Position numbers and translations under genes: made by a program. 64,000 nt of DNA. Source: Algoriphagus sp. TR-M9 (GTDB taxonomy: Bacteria > Bacteroidota > Bacteroidia > Cytophagales > Cyclobacteriaceae). The notes under the pieces are model-generated. The model was not told where the DNA came from. It was given only the letters and a program-made list of their open reading frames with translations, and did no database searches. Below are positions 55,751 to 64,000 of the stretch, in pieces. The stretch covers positions 526,501 through 590,500 of the forward strand of contig NZ_CP115160.1 of NCBI RefSeq assembly GCF_027594545.1, given 5' to 3'. Each line of letters begins with the position of its first letter. The stretch's first letter is position 1.

Positions 55751-57526
55751 ATGTCAAAACAAGAAGATTTTAACTGGGACAACTTCGAAACCAAAGGTTT
55801 TGGAGAAGGATATTCCAAAGATCAGCGCGAGCAGATGGCGGCAATGTACGAAGGTACATTGAACGAAATCACTGAGAAGGAAGTAATCAAAGGCACTATA
55901 GTAGGTGTCAATGAAAAGGACGTTATCATCAACATCGGTTTCAAATCTGATGGATTGGTTCCTCTTTCTGAATTCAGAGATCTAGAATCTATCCAGCCAG
56001 GCGATGAAGTAGAAGTATTCATCGAAGAGCAGGAAAACGCGCTGGGTCAGTTGATCCTTTCCCGTAAGAAAGCCAAAATCGTACGTGCATGGCAGGACAT
56101 CGAAGATGCCCTTGAGCATGACAACGTGATCGAAGGTTTGGTAAAAAGAAGGACCAAAGGTGGTCTAATCGTAGATATCTACGGTGTAGAAGCCTTCTTG
56201 CCAGGTTCTCAGATCGACGTGAAGCCTATCAGAGATTTCGATATCTATGTAGGTAAGAAAATGGAAGTGAAAGTGGTGAAAATCAACCACGCTAACGATA
56301 ACGTAGTAGTATCTCACAAAGTGTTGATCGAGAAAGATCTTGAGAAGCAGAAAGCTGAGATCCTAAACAACCTTGAGAAAGGTCAGGTATTGGAAGGTGT
56401 GATCAAGAACATGACCAACTTCGGTGTATTCATCGACCTTGGTGGTGTGGATGGTCTACTTCACATTACAGATATCTCTTGGGGACGTATCAATCATCCA
56501 GAAGAAGTATTGCAGCTTGACCAGAAAGTTCAGATTGTGGTTCTTGACTTTGATGATGACAAGAAGAGAATTTCTTTGGGTATGAAGCAGCTGACTGCTC
56601 ATCCTTGGGATTCTTTGGCATCTAGCCTTGAAATCGGATCTAGAGTGAAAGGTAAGATCGTAAACGTAGCTGACTACGGTGCGTTCCTTGAGCTTGCTCC
56701 AGGTGTGGAAGGTTTGATCCACGTATCTGAAATGAGCTGGTCTCAGCATTTGAGAAACCCTGCTGACTTTGTGAAAGTAGGTGACGAAATCGAAGCTGTA
56801 GTATTGACTTTGGACAAAGATGATAGAAAAATGTCTTTGGGTATCAAGCAATTGACTGAGGATCCTTGGACTAAGAACGATATGGGTACTAAGTACGCTG
56901 TAGGTTCTAAGCACAAAGGAGTGGTAAGAAACTTGACTAACTTCGGCCTATTCCTTGAATTGGAAGAAGGTATCGACGGTTTGGTTCACGTATCTGACCT
57001 TTCTTGGACTAAGAAAATCAAGCACCCATCTGAGTTTGTGAAAGTAGGAGACGAGCTAGAAGTAGCTGTTCTTGAGCTTGACGTAGACAACAGAAGATTG
57101 GCTCTTGGTCATAAGCAGTTGGAAGAGAATCCTTGGGACACTTTCGAAGGTGTATTCCCAATCGGATCTACTCACAAGTGTACTGTAGTTTCTAAAAACG
57201 ACAAAGGAGCAGTTCTTGAATTGCCTTACGGATTGGAAGGATTCGCTACAGTGAAAAACTTGGAAAAAGAAGACGGATCTCAAGTAGAGGTAGGTGAGGC
57301 TTTGGACTTCAAAGTAACCGAATTCTCTAAAGACGATAAGAGAATCGTACTTTCTCATACTGCTATGTTCAGAGAAGATGCTGCCGCTGCTGCTAAGCCG
57401 GCCAAGAAAGATGCGAAGAAGAAGTCTGATTCAGGATCTTCAACTTCTGCTCCAGCTGAGAAGTCTACCCTAGGTGACTTGGATGCCTTGACTCAATTGA
57501 AAGAGCAAATGGAAGGAAAGAAGTAA
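55751..57526 (+). CDS. rpsA: 30S ribosomal protein S1
   Basis: 591 residues from the ATG at 55751 (MSKQEDFNWDNF); an in-frame start at 55712 lies in the leader. Six S1 repeats are visible, each with a GxVxxVxxxGxxVxL pattern (e.g. GTIVGVNEKDVIINIGF, GVIKNMTNFGVFIDLGG, GVVRNLTNFGLFLELEE). The tail is lysine/serine/alanine-rich. S1 binds mRNA on the small subunit. Codon choice becomes visibly biased (CTTGAA, GGTGTA, TCTGAC) compared with neighbours, as expected for high expression. Confidence 0.95.
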   Translation: MSKQEDFNWDNFETKGFGEGYSKDQREQMAAMYEGTLNEITEKEVIKGTIVGVNEKDVIINIGFKSDGLVPLSEFRDLESIQPGDEVEVFIEEQENALGQLILSRKKAKIVRAWQDIEDALEHDNVIEGLVKRRTKGGLIVDIYGVEAFLPGSQIDVKPIRDFDIYVGKKMEVKVVKINHANDNVVVSHKVLIEKDLEKQKAEILNNLEKGQVLEGVIKNMTNFGVFIDLGGVDGLLHITDISWGRINHPEEVLQLDQKVQIVVLDFDDDKKRISLGMKQLTAHPWDSLASSLEIGSRVKGKIVNVADYGAFLELAPGVEGLIHVSEMSWSQHLRNPADFVKVGDEIEAVVLTLDKDDRKMSLGIKQLTEDPWTKNDMGTKYAVGSKHKGVVRNLTNFGLFLELEEGIDGLVHVSDLSWTKKIKHPSEFVKVGDELEVAVLELDVDNRRLALGHKQLEENPWDTFEGVFPIGSTHKCTVVSKNDKGAVLELPYGLEGFATVKNLEKEDGSQVEVGEALDFKVTEFSKDDKRIVLSHTAMFREDAAAAAKPAKKDAKKKSDSGSSTSAPAEKSTLGDLDALTQLKEQMEGKK

Positions 57527-57573
57527 GACCTTAGATTCTAGAAATTAGAATCAATACTTACTTATTATAATGG

Positions 57574-57606
57574 AAACGCCGGCTGAGAAGTCGGCGTTTT
57601 TTTGTT
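57574..57606 (+). terminator. rpsA terminator
   Basis: Stem AAACGCCG (57574-57581) / CGGCGTTT (57592-57599), extended by GCT/AGT pairs, with a T-run to 57606. Confidence 0.88.
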
Positions 57607-57900
57607 TTTAACCACAGAGTACACAGAGGTCACGCAGAGGGCGCTGTCACTATTTGTTGTCCTGCTTCTCCAAAAGCTGGACTTATGTCTTTTTCTTGAT
57701 TGGCAGCTTTTATTACATTATCGTTCCAGAGGAACGACTGGTTGGTAGCCGGAGATTAGCAATATGTAGTTATGGTTCCATCGGAACGTTTGGTAGTTTT
57801 TTGTTAACCGCCGAGATCGTGAAGGTTACGCGGAGAGCGCAGTTGTTGATTAGTTGTCCTGCTTCTCCAGAAGCAGGACTGGTTTTTGAAAAACGTTGAT
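57607..57900. repeat. Interspersed repeat cluster after rpsA
   Basis: No gene. Contains an AACCACAGAGTACACAGAGG element at about 57610, a TCTCCA-loop hairpin (57659-57682), TCGTTCCAGAGGAACGA and GGTTCCATCGGAACG palindromes (about 57720-57790). A second GAGATCGTGAAGGTTACGCGGAGAGC-like element lies near 57810, and a perfect GTCCTGCTTC-TCCA-GAAGCAGGAC hairpin at 57856-57879. Confidence 0.75.
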
Positions 57901-57982
57901 ACGCAACCTTTGAATTTGATTGTAGCATTTCAGTTCTTACTTCCGTCTTGGCTAAACTATTTTTATCATTAATTTCGATCCT

Positions 57983-58075
57983 ATGAAAAATATATTGCTA
58001 CTAGCTTGTTTTTTATCCTCCAGTTTTTCGATTCTAAAGTTGTCCTGCTTCTCCAGAAGCTGGACTTTAGTTTAG
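57983..58075 (+). pseudogene. Relic 5' end of a duplicated outer-membrane protein gene
   Basis: The ATG at 57983 opens a signal-peptide-like start (MKNILLLACFLSSSFS) and runs after about 18 codons into a TCTCCA repeat hairpin (58042-58065), ending at 58075. The 60-70 bp before this ATG closely match those before the intact gene at 58161 (both have TTGTAGCA..., TTTTATCATTAA and ATTTCGAT-type words). This looks like a tandem copy destroyed by deletion and repeat insertion. Confidence 0.55.
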
Positions 58076-58160
58076 GAAGGGAAAGATGGGGCGTGAGTTG
58101 TAGCACTTTCTTCCTTATTCCCGTATTGGCTTAACTAGTTTTATCATTAAATTCGATTGT

Positions 58161-58760
58161 ATGAAAAGTGCACTTTTACTATCATTCATTCTTTTAATAA
58201 GTCTTTCGGTTACCGCACAATCTGGGTTAGAGGTGCGTGGCTATTTTGGCGTTTCTGGAGCACAGATCAATTGGAACAAGGATCTCGATGGAGCCAGTTC
58301 TGCGGATATTGAGAGTTTAATAGAGGTAGGTGTTTTACTGTCGAAAAGTATTACTGAGAAAATCGCACTCACGGGAGGGGTGAATTATGGCTTTGCACAG
58401 GTAAGTTACTATCCTAATATTCCTTCCTGCGTTAATTGTCTCAGCATCGCTTATAATCATAATCCTGATTTTAAAATGCTCTCTATCCCTGTTTACGCTG
58501 AATATAAATTCGGGAAATTATTTTACGCAGCAGCCGGACCCATCGTAGATATTCAGCTATCTGAGGGGAATAATTTTTCTGATCAGAGTGGGCTTGGGTA
58601 TTTGGTCGGAGTTGGGGCCAAATTGCAAACCGAAAAACTTTCCTTCTCCATTTTCCCCAATTACAAAAGGCATAATGTCATTCCTTTTGAGGAGCTGGGC
58701 AATTACAAACAAATTTTGCAAGAGCTGGGCGTTCAGCTTGGTGTAGGATTTAGTTTCTGA
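58161..58760 (+). CDS. Outer-membrane beta-barrel protein
   Basis: 199 residues with signal peptide (MKSALLLSFILLISLSVTAQ). About eight alternating beta strands (GLEVRGYFGVSGAQINW, KIALTGGVNYGFAQVSYY, LSIPVYAEYKFGKLFYAAAG) end with VQLGVGFSF. It matches the porin-like outer-membrane barrel family (OMP_b-brl_2 type). Function unknown. A decayed tandem copy lies just upstream. Confidence 0.75.
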   Translation: MKSALLLSFILLISLSVTAQSGLEVRGYFGVSGAQINWNKDLDGASSADIESLIEVGVLLSKSITEKIALTGGVNYGFAQVSYYPNIPSCVNCLSIAYNHNPDFKMLSIPVYAEYKFGKLFYAAAGPIVDIQLSEGNNFSDQSGLGYLVGVGAKLQTEKLSFSIFPNYKRHNVIPFEELGNYKQILQELGVQLGVGFSF

Positions 58761-58919
58761 AATTCCTTTCCTTGTAACTGTAGGCTATTGAAACCTGCGT
58801 TTCGACTTACTTAATGATATGTTGCTTGGCTGCTTGCTGTAATGCAGTCCTGCGTACCGGACCTGTACACATCAAGGTAAGTCCGAAATCACTAAGAAAT
58901 GAAAGTGGGATAAAAGCAA

Positions 58920-58947
58920 AAAAGCATCCCGTATTCGGGATGCTTTT
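58920..58947 (-). terminator. Terminator of tRNA-Cys
   Basis: Stem GCATCCCG (58924-58931) / CGGGATGC (58936-58943) flanked by AAAA/TTTT, just past the tRNA 3' end on the minus strand. Confidence 0.85.
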
Positions 58948-58951
58948 ATTG

Positions 58952-59022
58952 AGGTCGAGAGCGGATTCGAACCGCTGTACAAGGTTTTGCAGACCTCTGC
59001 CTAGCCACTCGGCCACTCGACC
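58952..59022 (-). tRNA. tRNA-Cys (anticodon GCA)
   Basis: Minus strand: acceptor GGTCGAG pairs with CTCGACC, discriminator U as is typical for Cys, anticodon loop CTGCAAA with GCA, T-loop TTCGAAT. CCA not encoded. Length 71. Confidence 0.95.
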
Positions 59023-59313
59023 AATTCAGAATTGGAATGCAAATGTAGTTATATTCGAATACCAAGCAAAAAAGCAGCCCATTATTTTATGGATTAAATT
59101 ATTTTTTGATCTTAGAATTGAAGTCATTTCAATATTCATCCAGCTTCCATGAAGGGATATTAGCCCCCCTTGCAAAAGGTTGCAAAATACATTCTATTTA
59201 TAAAGGTTCTAAATTAATCAAACCTTGATTTTTTAATTATAATTAACTGAATAGCAATTATATAGGGCTTTAAAGCATTCTAGCTGCGCTCAATGACCAC
59301 CTGTCAAGTCGTG

Positions 59314-59344
59314 TTTGAAAAATAGGCTTCGGGTAGTACCTTTG
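59314..59344 (+). promoter_or_regulatory. Promoter of the alternative complex III operon
   Basis: TTTG (59314-59317), 19 bp, TACCTTTG (59337-59344): an exact match to the Bacteroidota -33/-7 consensus, 45 bp upstream of actA. The remaining part of 59023-59313 is AT-rich without a gene. Confidence 0.75.
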
Positions 59345-59388
59345 CAGGGGTTATATAAAACCGCATAAACTATTTAATTAGCTATAAT

Positions 59389-60651
59389 ATGTTATCCAAA
59401 CGCTCGTTAGTAGGGGTTCGATTGAATTTCCACACACTGGCAGTGCTGTTTTTCATGCTGATCGGGACGCAGGCTTTTGCCGTAGATCCAGAGGTTGATG
59501 GCAGCGACGAAGCAGTAGCAGCAGGTAAGGCTGTGTTCAATGCGAATTGTAAAACATGCCACCAATTAGATTCCAAGTTAGTAGGTCCGGCATTGAGAGG
59601 TGTATCCGATAGAAGAGAAATCTCTTGGATCAAGGCCTTCATCAAGAATTCTACCGTTTTGATTGCTTCAGGAGATAAGCAGGCAAATGAAATCTATGAT
59701 GAATATAATCTTCAGATGCCTCAGCACGAATTTTTGAGTGATGATGAACTGAACAATCTGATTTCTTACATCGAGTATGGAGACGTAGCAGATCCGGCAG
59801 CTGAAGCTGCAGCCGCAGGTGCTGATGGTGCCGCTGCGAGCGGCGCTGGCGGAGGTATTCCTGATGAGTATCTTACAGTAATCCTTGTGGTTTTGGTAGT
59901 GGTTCTTCTACTCATTCTAGTAGTATTGGGATTGATTATCTCTGTACTGAGCAAGTACCTCAACAAGCAGGAGCTGGATGAAGATGACAAGGAGTTTGTT
60001 TCCCAGAAATTCAACCTGGGTAAAATCATAAAAAGTGATGGCTTTGTGCTGATTGTCACTGCCTTAGTAGTGGCTTTGGTGGCCAAGACAGCTTTGGACG
60101 GGCTCTTCTCAGTAGGGGTGCAGCAGGGATATGCTCCTAAGCAGCCTATAGCTTATTCTCACGCATTGCACGCGGGTACACTTGAAATAGAATGTCAGTA
60201 CTGTCATACCGGCGTGGAGATCGGAAGATCTGCTAATATCCCTTCACCAAATATTTGTATGAACTGCCACACGCATGTGCAGAATGTACAGGGTAAAGAA
60301 GGGGTTTCCCCGGAAATCCAGAAAATCTACGATGCGGTAGATAACAATAAGCCGATTGAGTGGGTGAGGGTTCACAACCTTCCTGACCTTGCTTATTTCA
60401 ACCACTCCCAGCACGTGGTAGTGGGTGAGATTGAGTGTCAGACCTGCCACGGCCCTATACAGGAAATGGAAGTAGTTGGTCAGCACAGTGCACTGACCAT
60501 GGGTTGGTGTATTGACTGTCACAGAGAGACAGAGATTACCACCAAGGGTAATGCCTACTACGATAAGCTGGTGCAGATTCACACTGACTCCAAAGATGCC
60601 CTGAAAGTGAAGGACATCGGAGGTTTGGAGTGCGCTAAGTGCCACTATTAA
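59389..60651 (+). CDS. actA: Alternative complex III subunit A: fused monoheme and pentaheme cytochrome c
   Basis: 420 residues. Signal peptide about 1-31, a monoheme cytochrome c domain with CKTCH (C54-H58), an Ala/Gly-rich linker, membrane helices about 160-186 and 211-233. The C-terminal part has five CxxCH sites (CQYCH, CMNCH, CQTCH, CIDCH, CAKCH). The last part is the ActA heme module that passes electrons from the quinol-oxidising complex to cytochrome oxidase. The monoheme part is an added domain. First gene of the act operon; actB follows after 36 bp. Confidence 0.9.
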   Translation: MLSKRSLVGVRLNFHTLAVLFFMLIGTQAFAVDPEVDGSDEAVAAGKAVFNANCKTCHQLDSKLVGPALRGVSDRREISWIKAFIKNSTVLIASGDKQANEIYDEYNLQMPQHEFLSDDELNNLISYIEYGDVADPAAEAAAAGADGAAASGAGGGIPDEYLTVILVVLVVVLLLILVVLGLIISVLSKYLNKQELDEDDKEFVSQKFNLGKIIKSDGFVLIVTALVVALVAKTALDGLFSVGVQQGYAPKQPIAYSHALHAGTLEIECQYCHTGVEIGRSANIPSPNICMNCHTHVQNVQGKEGVSPEIQKIYDAVDNNKPIEWVRVHNLPDLAYFNHSQHVVVGEIECQTCHGPIQEMEVVGQHSALTMGWCIDCHRETEITTKGNAYYDKLVQIHTDSKDALKVKDIGGLECAKCHY

Positions 60652-60687
60652 TTTATTCTTTTCGCAAATTCATTCTTATATCATAAA

Positions 60688-63600
60688 ATGAAGGAAAATA
60701 AAAAAACATACTGGAAAGGGCTTGAGCAGCTCAACAACGATCCAGAGTTTGTAAAGAACGCAGACAGGGAATTCCCTGAGCTTCCTTCCACACTCAATGA
60801 GGACGGCAATGCTTCCAGAAGAGACTTTCTGAAGGTGATGGGATTCAGCTTGGCAGCAGCATCTTTAGCGGCCTGTGAGGCTCCTATCCGAAAAGCTATT
60901 CCATATGTGAATAAGCCGGTGGATGTGAACCCTTCCATTCCTAATTATTACGCTTCCAGTTATTTCTCTGGTGGGGAATACGCTTCTGTAGTGGTGAAAA
61001 CCCGCGAAGGCCGACCTATCAAAGTGGATGGAAACACCCTTTCTCCAGTTACCAAAGGGGGAACCAGCGCAATTGTAGAAGCTTCTGTTCTTTCCTTATA
61101 TGACAAAGAAAGATTAACCGGGCCTTACGTAGGTGGTCAAAAGTCTGATTGGGCTACGCTTGATGCAGAAGTGACCGCTAAGTTAAAGGCAGCAGGAAAT
61201 GTCAAACTGGTAACGAATACTATTCTTTCTCCTTCTACAGAAAAGGCCATTCAGGCACTTTCTGAGTCATTGGGTGGAGTAGAGGTAGTGACTTACGATA
61301 CTTCTTCCGCTTACGGAATCACCCGTGCCAATGAACTTTACTACGGTCAGGCTATCCTTCCTACTTATAGATTTGACAAGGCTGAAACCATCGTGAGTTT
61401 CGGTGCTGACTTCTTGGGGACTTGGATTGCACCGATTGAATATGCCAAGCAATATGGTGTAGGTAGAAAAGTGACCAAGGAAAAACCTGAAATGTCCAGA
61501 CATTATCAGTTTGAATCCAACATGACGCTTTCAGGAGCCAACGCGGATTACCGCACTCCTATTAAAGCTTCTCAGAGTGGTCTGGCCATTTTGGGGCTAT
61601 ATAACTTATTGGCTAAAAAAGCCGGTGCAGCATCGGTAACAGCTTCAGCTGTGGAAGTGGCTCATCTAGCTAAGGCCGCTGATGATCTTTGGGCTAAAAG
61701 AGGCAAGTCACTGGTAGTGTCTGGTTCGAATGACCCAAATGTTCAGATTCTCATCAATGCAATCAATGAGTTGCTAGGAAACACAGGTACTACCATAGAC
61801 CTAGTGAAGTCCAGCAATTATAAAAAAGGGAATGACCGTGCGATGAACCAATTCATCGCAGACCTTGCCGGAGGCAAAGTAGGTGGAGTGATCTTCTACA
61901 ACTGTAACCCGGTATATGATCATGCACAGGGAGTAGCTCTGGGACAGAATATTGCGAAAGCAAAAGTGTCTGTGTCTACTAATCTCACCATGGACGAAAC
62001 TGCTTCCTTGGTACAGTATGTAGCTCCGGACCATCACTACTTGGAGTCTTGGAATGATTTCAATCCTCAAGTAGGAGAGTTCAGCTTATCCCAGCCAGCT
62101 ATTTCTCCATTGTTTGATACCCGTCAGGCTCAGGATTCATTCCTAAGCTGGTCCGGATCAGACACGAATTATTATGATTTCCTTCAGTCCAACTGGCAGC
62201 CTTTCTTCGCTGGACAGACAGAAACTGCTAATTTCCAGGAGTTTTGGGACAAAGCACTTTATAATGGATTCTATTCTTCACCTGTATCTACTGAAAGCAG
62301 CGTAGCTGTAGTCGGGGATGTGAGCAGTGCAGCTGCTGCTGTAAACAAGGCATATTCTGCCACTGGTGAAGGAGCTGAATTGGTGATCTATCAGAAGATA
62401 GGTTTGGGAGACGGAACCTATGCCAATAACCCTTGGCTTCAGGAAATGTCTGACCCTATCACCAAAGCTACTTGGGACAATTACCTGACAGTTTCTCAGA
62501 AATGGGCAAACGATAATGGGGTGAAAATGTCTGAGGAGCATACTACCAAAGCTTCTGTTTCTGTAAATGGCAAGTCTCTGATCGTCCCTATCCTGATCCA
62601 GCCTGGACAGGCAGAAGGTACTTTCGGATTGGCACTAGGCTATGGTAGAACCAAAGCTGGTCGTGTAGGTAATGGTGTGGGAGTAAATGCTTATACTTTA
62701 TTAGACATCACAAAAGGTTATGTGAGCACAGACTTGACTTTTGGAGTAGAAGTTCAGGCTACCGGAGATGCTTACAAAATCGCACGTACGCAAACGCACC
62801 AGACCTTCATGGGACGTGAAAACGTGATCCAGGAAGCTACACTGGGAGAATATAAGGAAGACGCTTCGGCAGGAAGATATAAGCCCGAAATCTATAAGGA
62901 TGGGGAATTTGTAAAACCATCCAAGATTTCGCTTTGGTCAGGACACAAGTATTCTCAGCACCACTGGGGCTTGGCCATCGATATGAACTCCTGTATTGGC
63001 TGTGGAGCCTGTACTGTTGCCTGTCAGGTTGAAAACAACGTGGCAGTAGTAGGAAAGCAGGAAGTGTTGAATAGAAGAGAAATGGCCTGGATCCGAATTG
63101 ACCGCTATTATTCTTCCGATGCTCCAGCAGATGACTTGAGTGGAATGGAAGTAGCGGCTCAGAATCCTGAGGTGACCTTCCAGCCTATGATGTGTCAGCA
63201 GTGTAACAACGCTCCATGTGAGACGGTTTGTCCTGTAGCAGCTACTACCCACTCTTCTGAGGGGCTAAACCAAATGACTTATAACAGATGTATAGGTACC
63301 AGGTATTGTGCCAACAACTGCCCGTATAAAGTACGTAGATTCAACTGGTTTAAATATCACGACAACAAGGATTTTGCCGGAGTTAACGTCGCACAGAACG
63401 ATGATTTGGGCAAGATGGTACTGAATCCAGATGTAACTGTAAGGGCACGTGGTGTAATGGAAAAATGCTCCATGTGTGTGCAGAGAATCCAAGCTGGCAA
63501 ACTAGAGGCTAAGCGTGAGAAGCGTAAAGTGAAGGATGGAGATATCAATGTGGCTTGTGCGGTAGCTTGCTCCACTGACGCTTTGGTATTCGGTGATCTC

Positions 63601-63768
63601 AATGATCCTAACAGTAGAGTTTCTAAGATGCTGAAAATCGAAGAAACCGACTCTGCTACCAAGGAGGTAAATGAGGAAAGAGCTTACCATGTATTGGAAG
63701 AGATCAACGTAAGTCCAAACATTTGGTACTTTACCAAAATCAGAAATAAAGACAAAAACGAAGCGTAA
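60688..63768 (+). CDS. actB: Alternative complex III subunit B: molybdopterin-oxidoreductase-like iron-sulfur protein
   Basis: 1026 residues. Twin-arginine-like leader SRRDFLKVMGFSLAAASLAAC (RR at 44-45) with a lipobox-like C63. A large domain of the molybdopterin oxidoreductase fold follows (about 70-720), then a C-terminal ferredoxin-like domain with four cysteine clusters (CIGCGACTVAC, CQQCNNAPCETVC, CIGTRYCANNC, CSMC). ActB of complex III lacks molybdenum in known members and relays electrons through its Fe-S centres. Located periplasmically with ActA and the ActC membrane subunit. Confidence 0.92.
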   Translation: MKENKKTYWKGLEQLNNDPEFVKNADREFPELPSTLNEDGNASRRDFLKVMGFSLAAASLAACEAPIRKAIPYVNKPVDVNPSIPNYYASSYFSGGEYASVVVKTREGRPIKVDGNTLSPVTKGGTSAIVEASVLSLYDKERLTGPYVGGQKSDWATLDAEVTAKLKAAGNVKLVTNTILSPSTEKAIQALSESLGGVEVVTYDTSSAYGITRANELYYGQAILPTYRFDKAETIVSFGADFLGTWIAPIEYAKQYGVGRKVTKEKPEMSRHYQFESNMTLSGANADYRTPIKASQSGLAILGLYNLLAKKAGAASVTASAVEVAHLAKAADDLWAKRGKSLVVSGSNDPNVQILINAINELLGNTGTTIDLVKSSNYKKGNDRAMNQFIADLAGGKVGGVIFYNCNPVYDHAQGVALGQNIAKAKVSVSTNLTMDETASLVQYVAPDHHYLESWNDFNPQVGEFSLSQPAISPLFDTRQAQDSFLSWSGSDTNYYDFLQSNWQPFFAGQTETANFQEFWDKALYNGFYSSPVSTESSVAVVGDVSSAAAAVNKAYSATGEGAELVIYQKIGLGDGTYANNPWLQEMSDPITKATWDNYLTVSQKWANDNGVKMSEEHTTKASVSVNGKSLIVPILIQPGQAEGTFGLALGYGRTKAGRVGNGVGVNAYTLLDITKGYVSTDLTFGVEVQATGDAYKIARTQTHQTFMGRENVIQEATLGEYKEDASAGRYKPEIYKDGEFVKPSKISLWSGHKYSQHHWGLAIDMNSCIGCGACTVACQVENNVAVVGKQEVLNRREMAWIRIDRYYSSDAPADDLSGMEVAAQNPEVTFQPMMCQQCNNAPCETVCPVAATTHSSEGLNQMTYNRCIGTRYCANNCPYKVRRFNWFKYHDNKDFAGVNVAQNDDLGKMVLNPDVTVRARGVMEKCSMCVQRIQAGKLEAKREKRKVKDGDINVACAVACSTDALVFGDLNDPNSRVSKMLKIEETDSATKEVNEERAYHVLEEINVSPNIWYFTKIRNKDKNEA

Positions 63769-63784
63769 TCAAAAATTATTAAAC

Positions 63785-64000
63785 TATGCAGGTTACTTCA
63801 TCCGTACGCGAGCCGTTAGTTACCGGGGGGAAATCCTACCATGACGTGACACATGACGTGGCACGCCATGTAGAAGCGAAGCCAAATATCAGATGGTTTC
63901 TGGCTTTTCTTACCTCAGCAGGTGTCCTGGCTATTGGATCTATAGCCGTTATTGCCACCGTTTGGGAAGGAATAGGTATGTGGGGTCTGAACAAGACTGT
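63785..64000 (+). CDS. actC: Alternative complex III subunit C (NrfD-like), N-terminal part
   Basis: First 72 codons, cut by the window end. Polar start (MQVTSSVREPLVTGGKSYHD) followed by the first membrane helix (FLAFLTSAGVLAIGSIAVIA). Position 16 bp after actB identifies it as the NrfD/PsrC-like quinol-binding subunit of the complex. Confidence 0.88.

Overview
The window looks like a chromosomal segment of a Bacteroidota bacterium, most likely Cytophagales and perhaps an Algoriphagus-like Cyclobacteriaceae. The genus is inference. The support is: SusC/SusD pairs, a hybrid two-component regulator (HTCS), DUF6520/DUF6266/DUF5675 proteins, alternative complex III, and promoters matching the Bacteroidota TTTG-N19-TAnnTTTG consensus (59314-59344). 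No transposase, integrase or CRISPR array was seen.

Layout. 1-2.26 kb: end of a SusC and a complete SusD gene, closed by a terminator. 2.27-11.7 kb is the accessory part. It holds a DUF6520/MauE gene pair separated by a 1.7 kb block of palindromic repeats, a Crp-like regulator overlapping a class I terpene synthase gene, and small Bacteroidota-specific genes of unknown function (DUF6266, a sister family, DUF5675, two small membrane proteins). Repeats fill the gaps: seven 52-bp elements, a tandem block of about 280-bp units, and a 650-bp direct repeat. 11.8-17.3 kb: second Crp-like regulator, nucleotide pyrophosphatase/phosphodiesterase and an Oar-like TonB receptor. 17.9-20.1 kb: GT39 glycosyltransferase and PAP2 phosphatase, convergent. 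20.4-31.1 kb: a polysaccharide utilization locus (HTCS, SusC, SusD, GH30 lipoprotein).

31.5-54.7 kb is mostly core genome: an orphan FtsX permease, tRNA-Ser, mltG-thioesterase-YihY, Nudix/YciO-like/WbqC, clpC, an ECF sigma factor with a membrane partner, a PolX-PHP protein with a degenerate polymerase site, EVE protein, pyrR-pyrB, an ABC exporter, cystathionine beta-synthase and a DUF4136-like lipoprotein. 54.7-64 kb: plsC, rpsA, a repeat-riddled stretch with the remnant of a duplicated outer-membrane gene, tRNA-Cys, and the start of the alternative complex III operon (actA, actB, partial actC).

How genes work together. The PUL genes would import and cut a beta-linked glycan under HTCS control. 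The TonB receptor and phosphodiesterase form a second uptake/hydrolysis operon. actABC form a quinol-oxidizing respiratory complex. The most novel-looking material is the terpene synthase operon with an attenuator-like leader, the uncharacterised DUF6266/DUF5675 cassette with an 11-bp phased repeat, and hairpin repeat families whose stems differ while a TCTCCA loop region stays constant.
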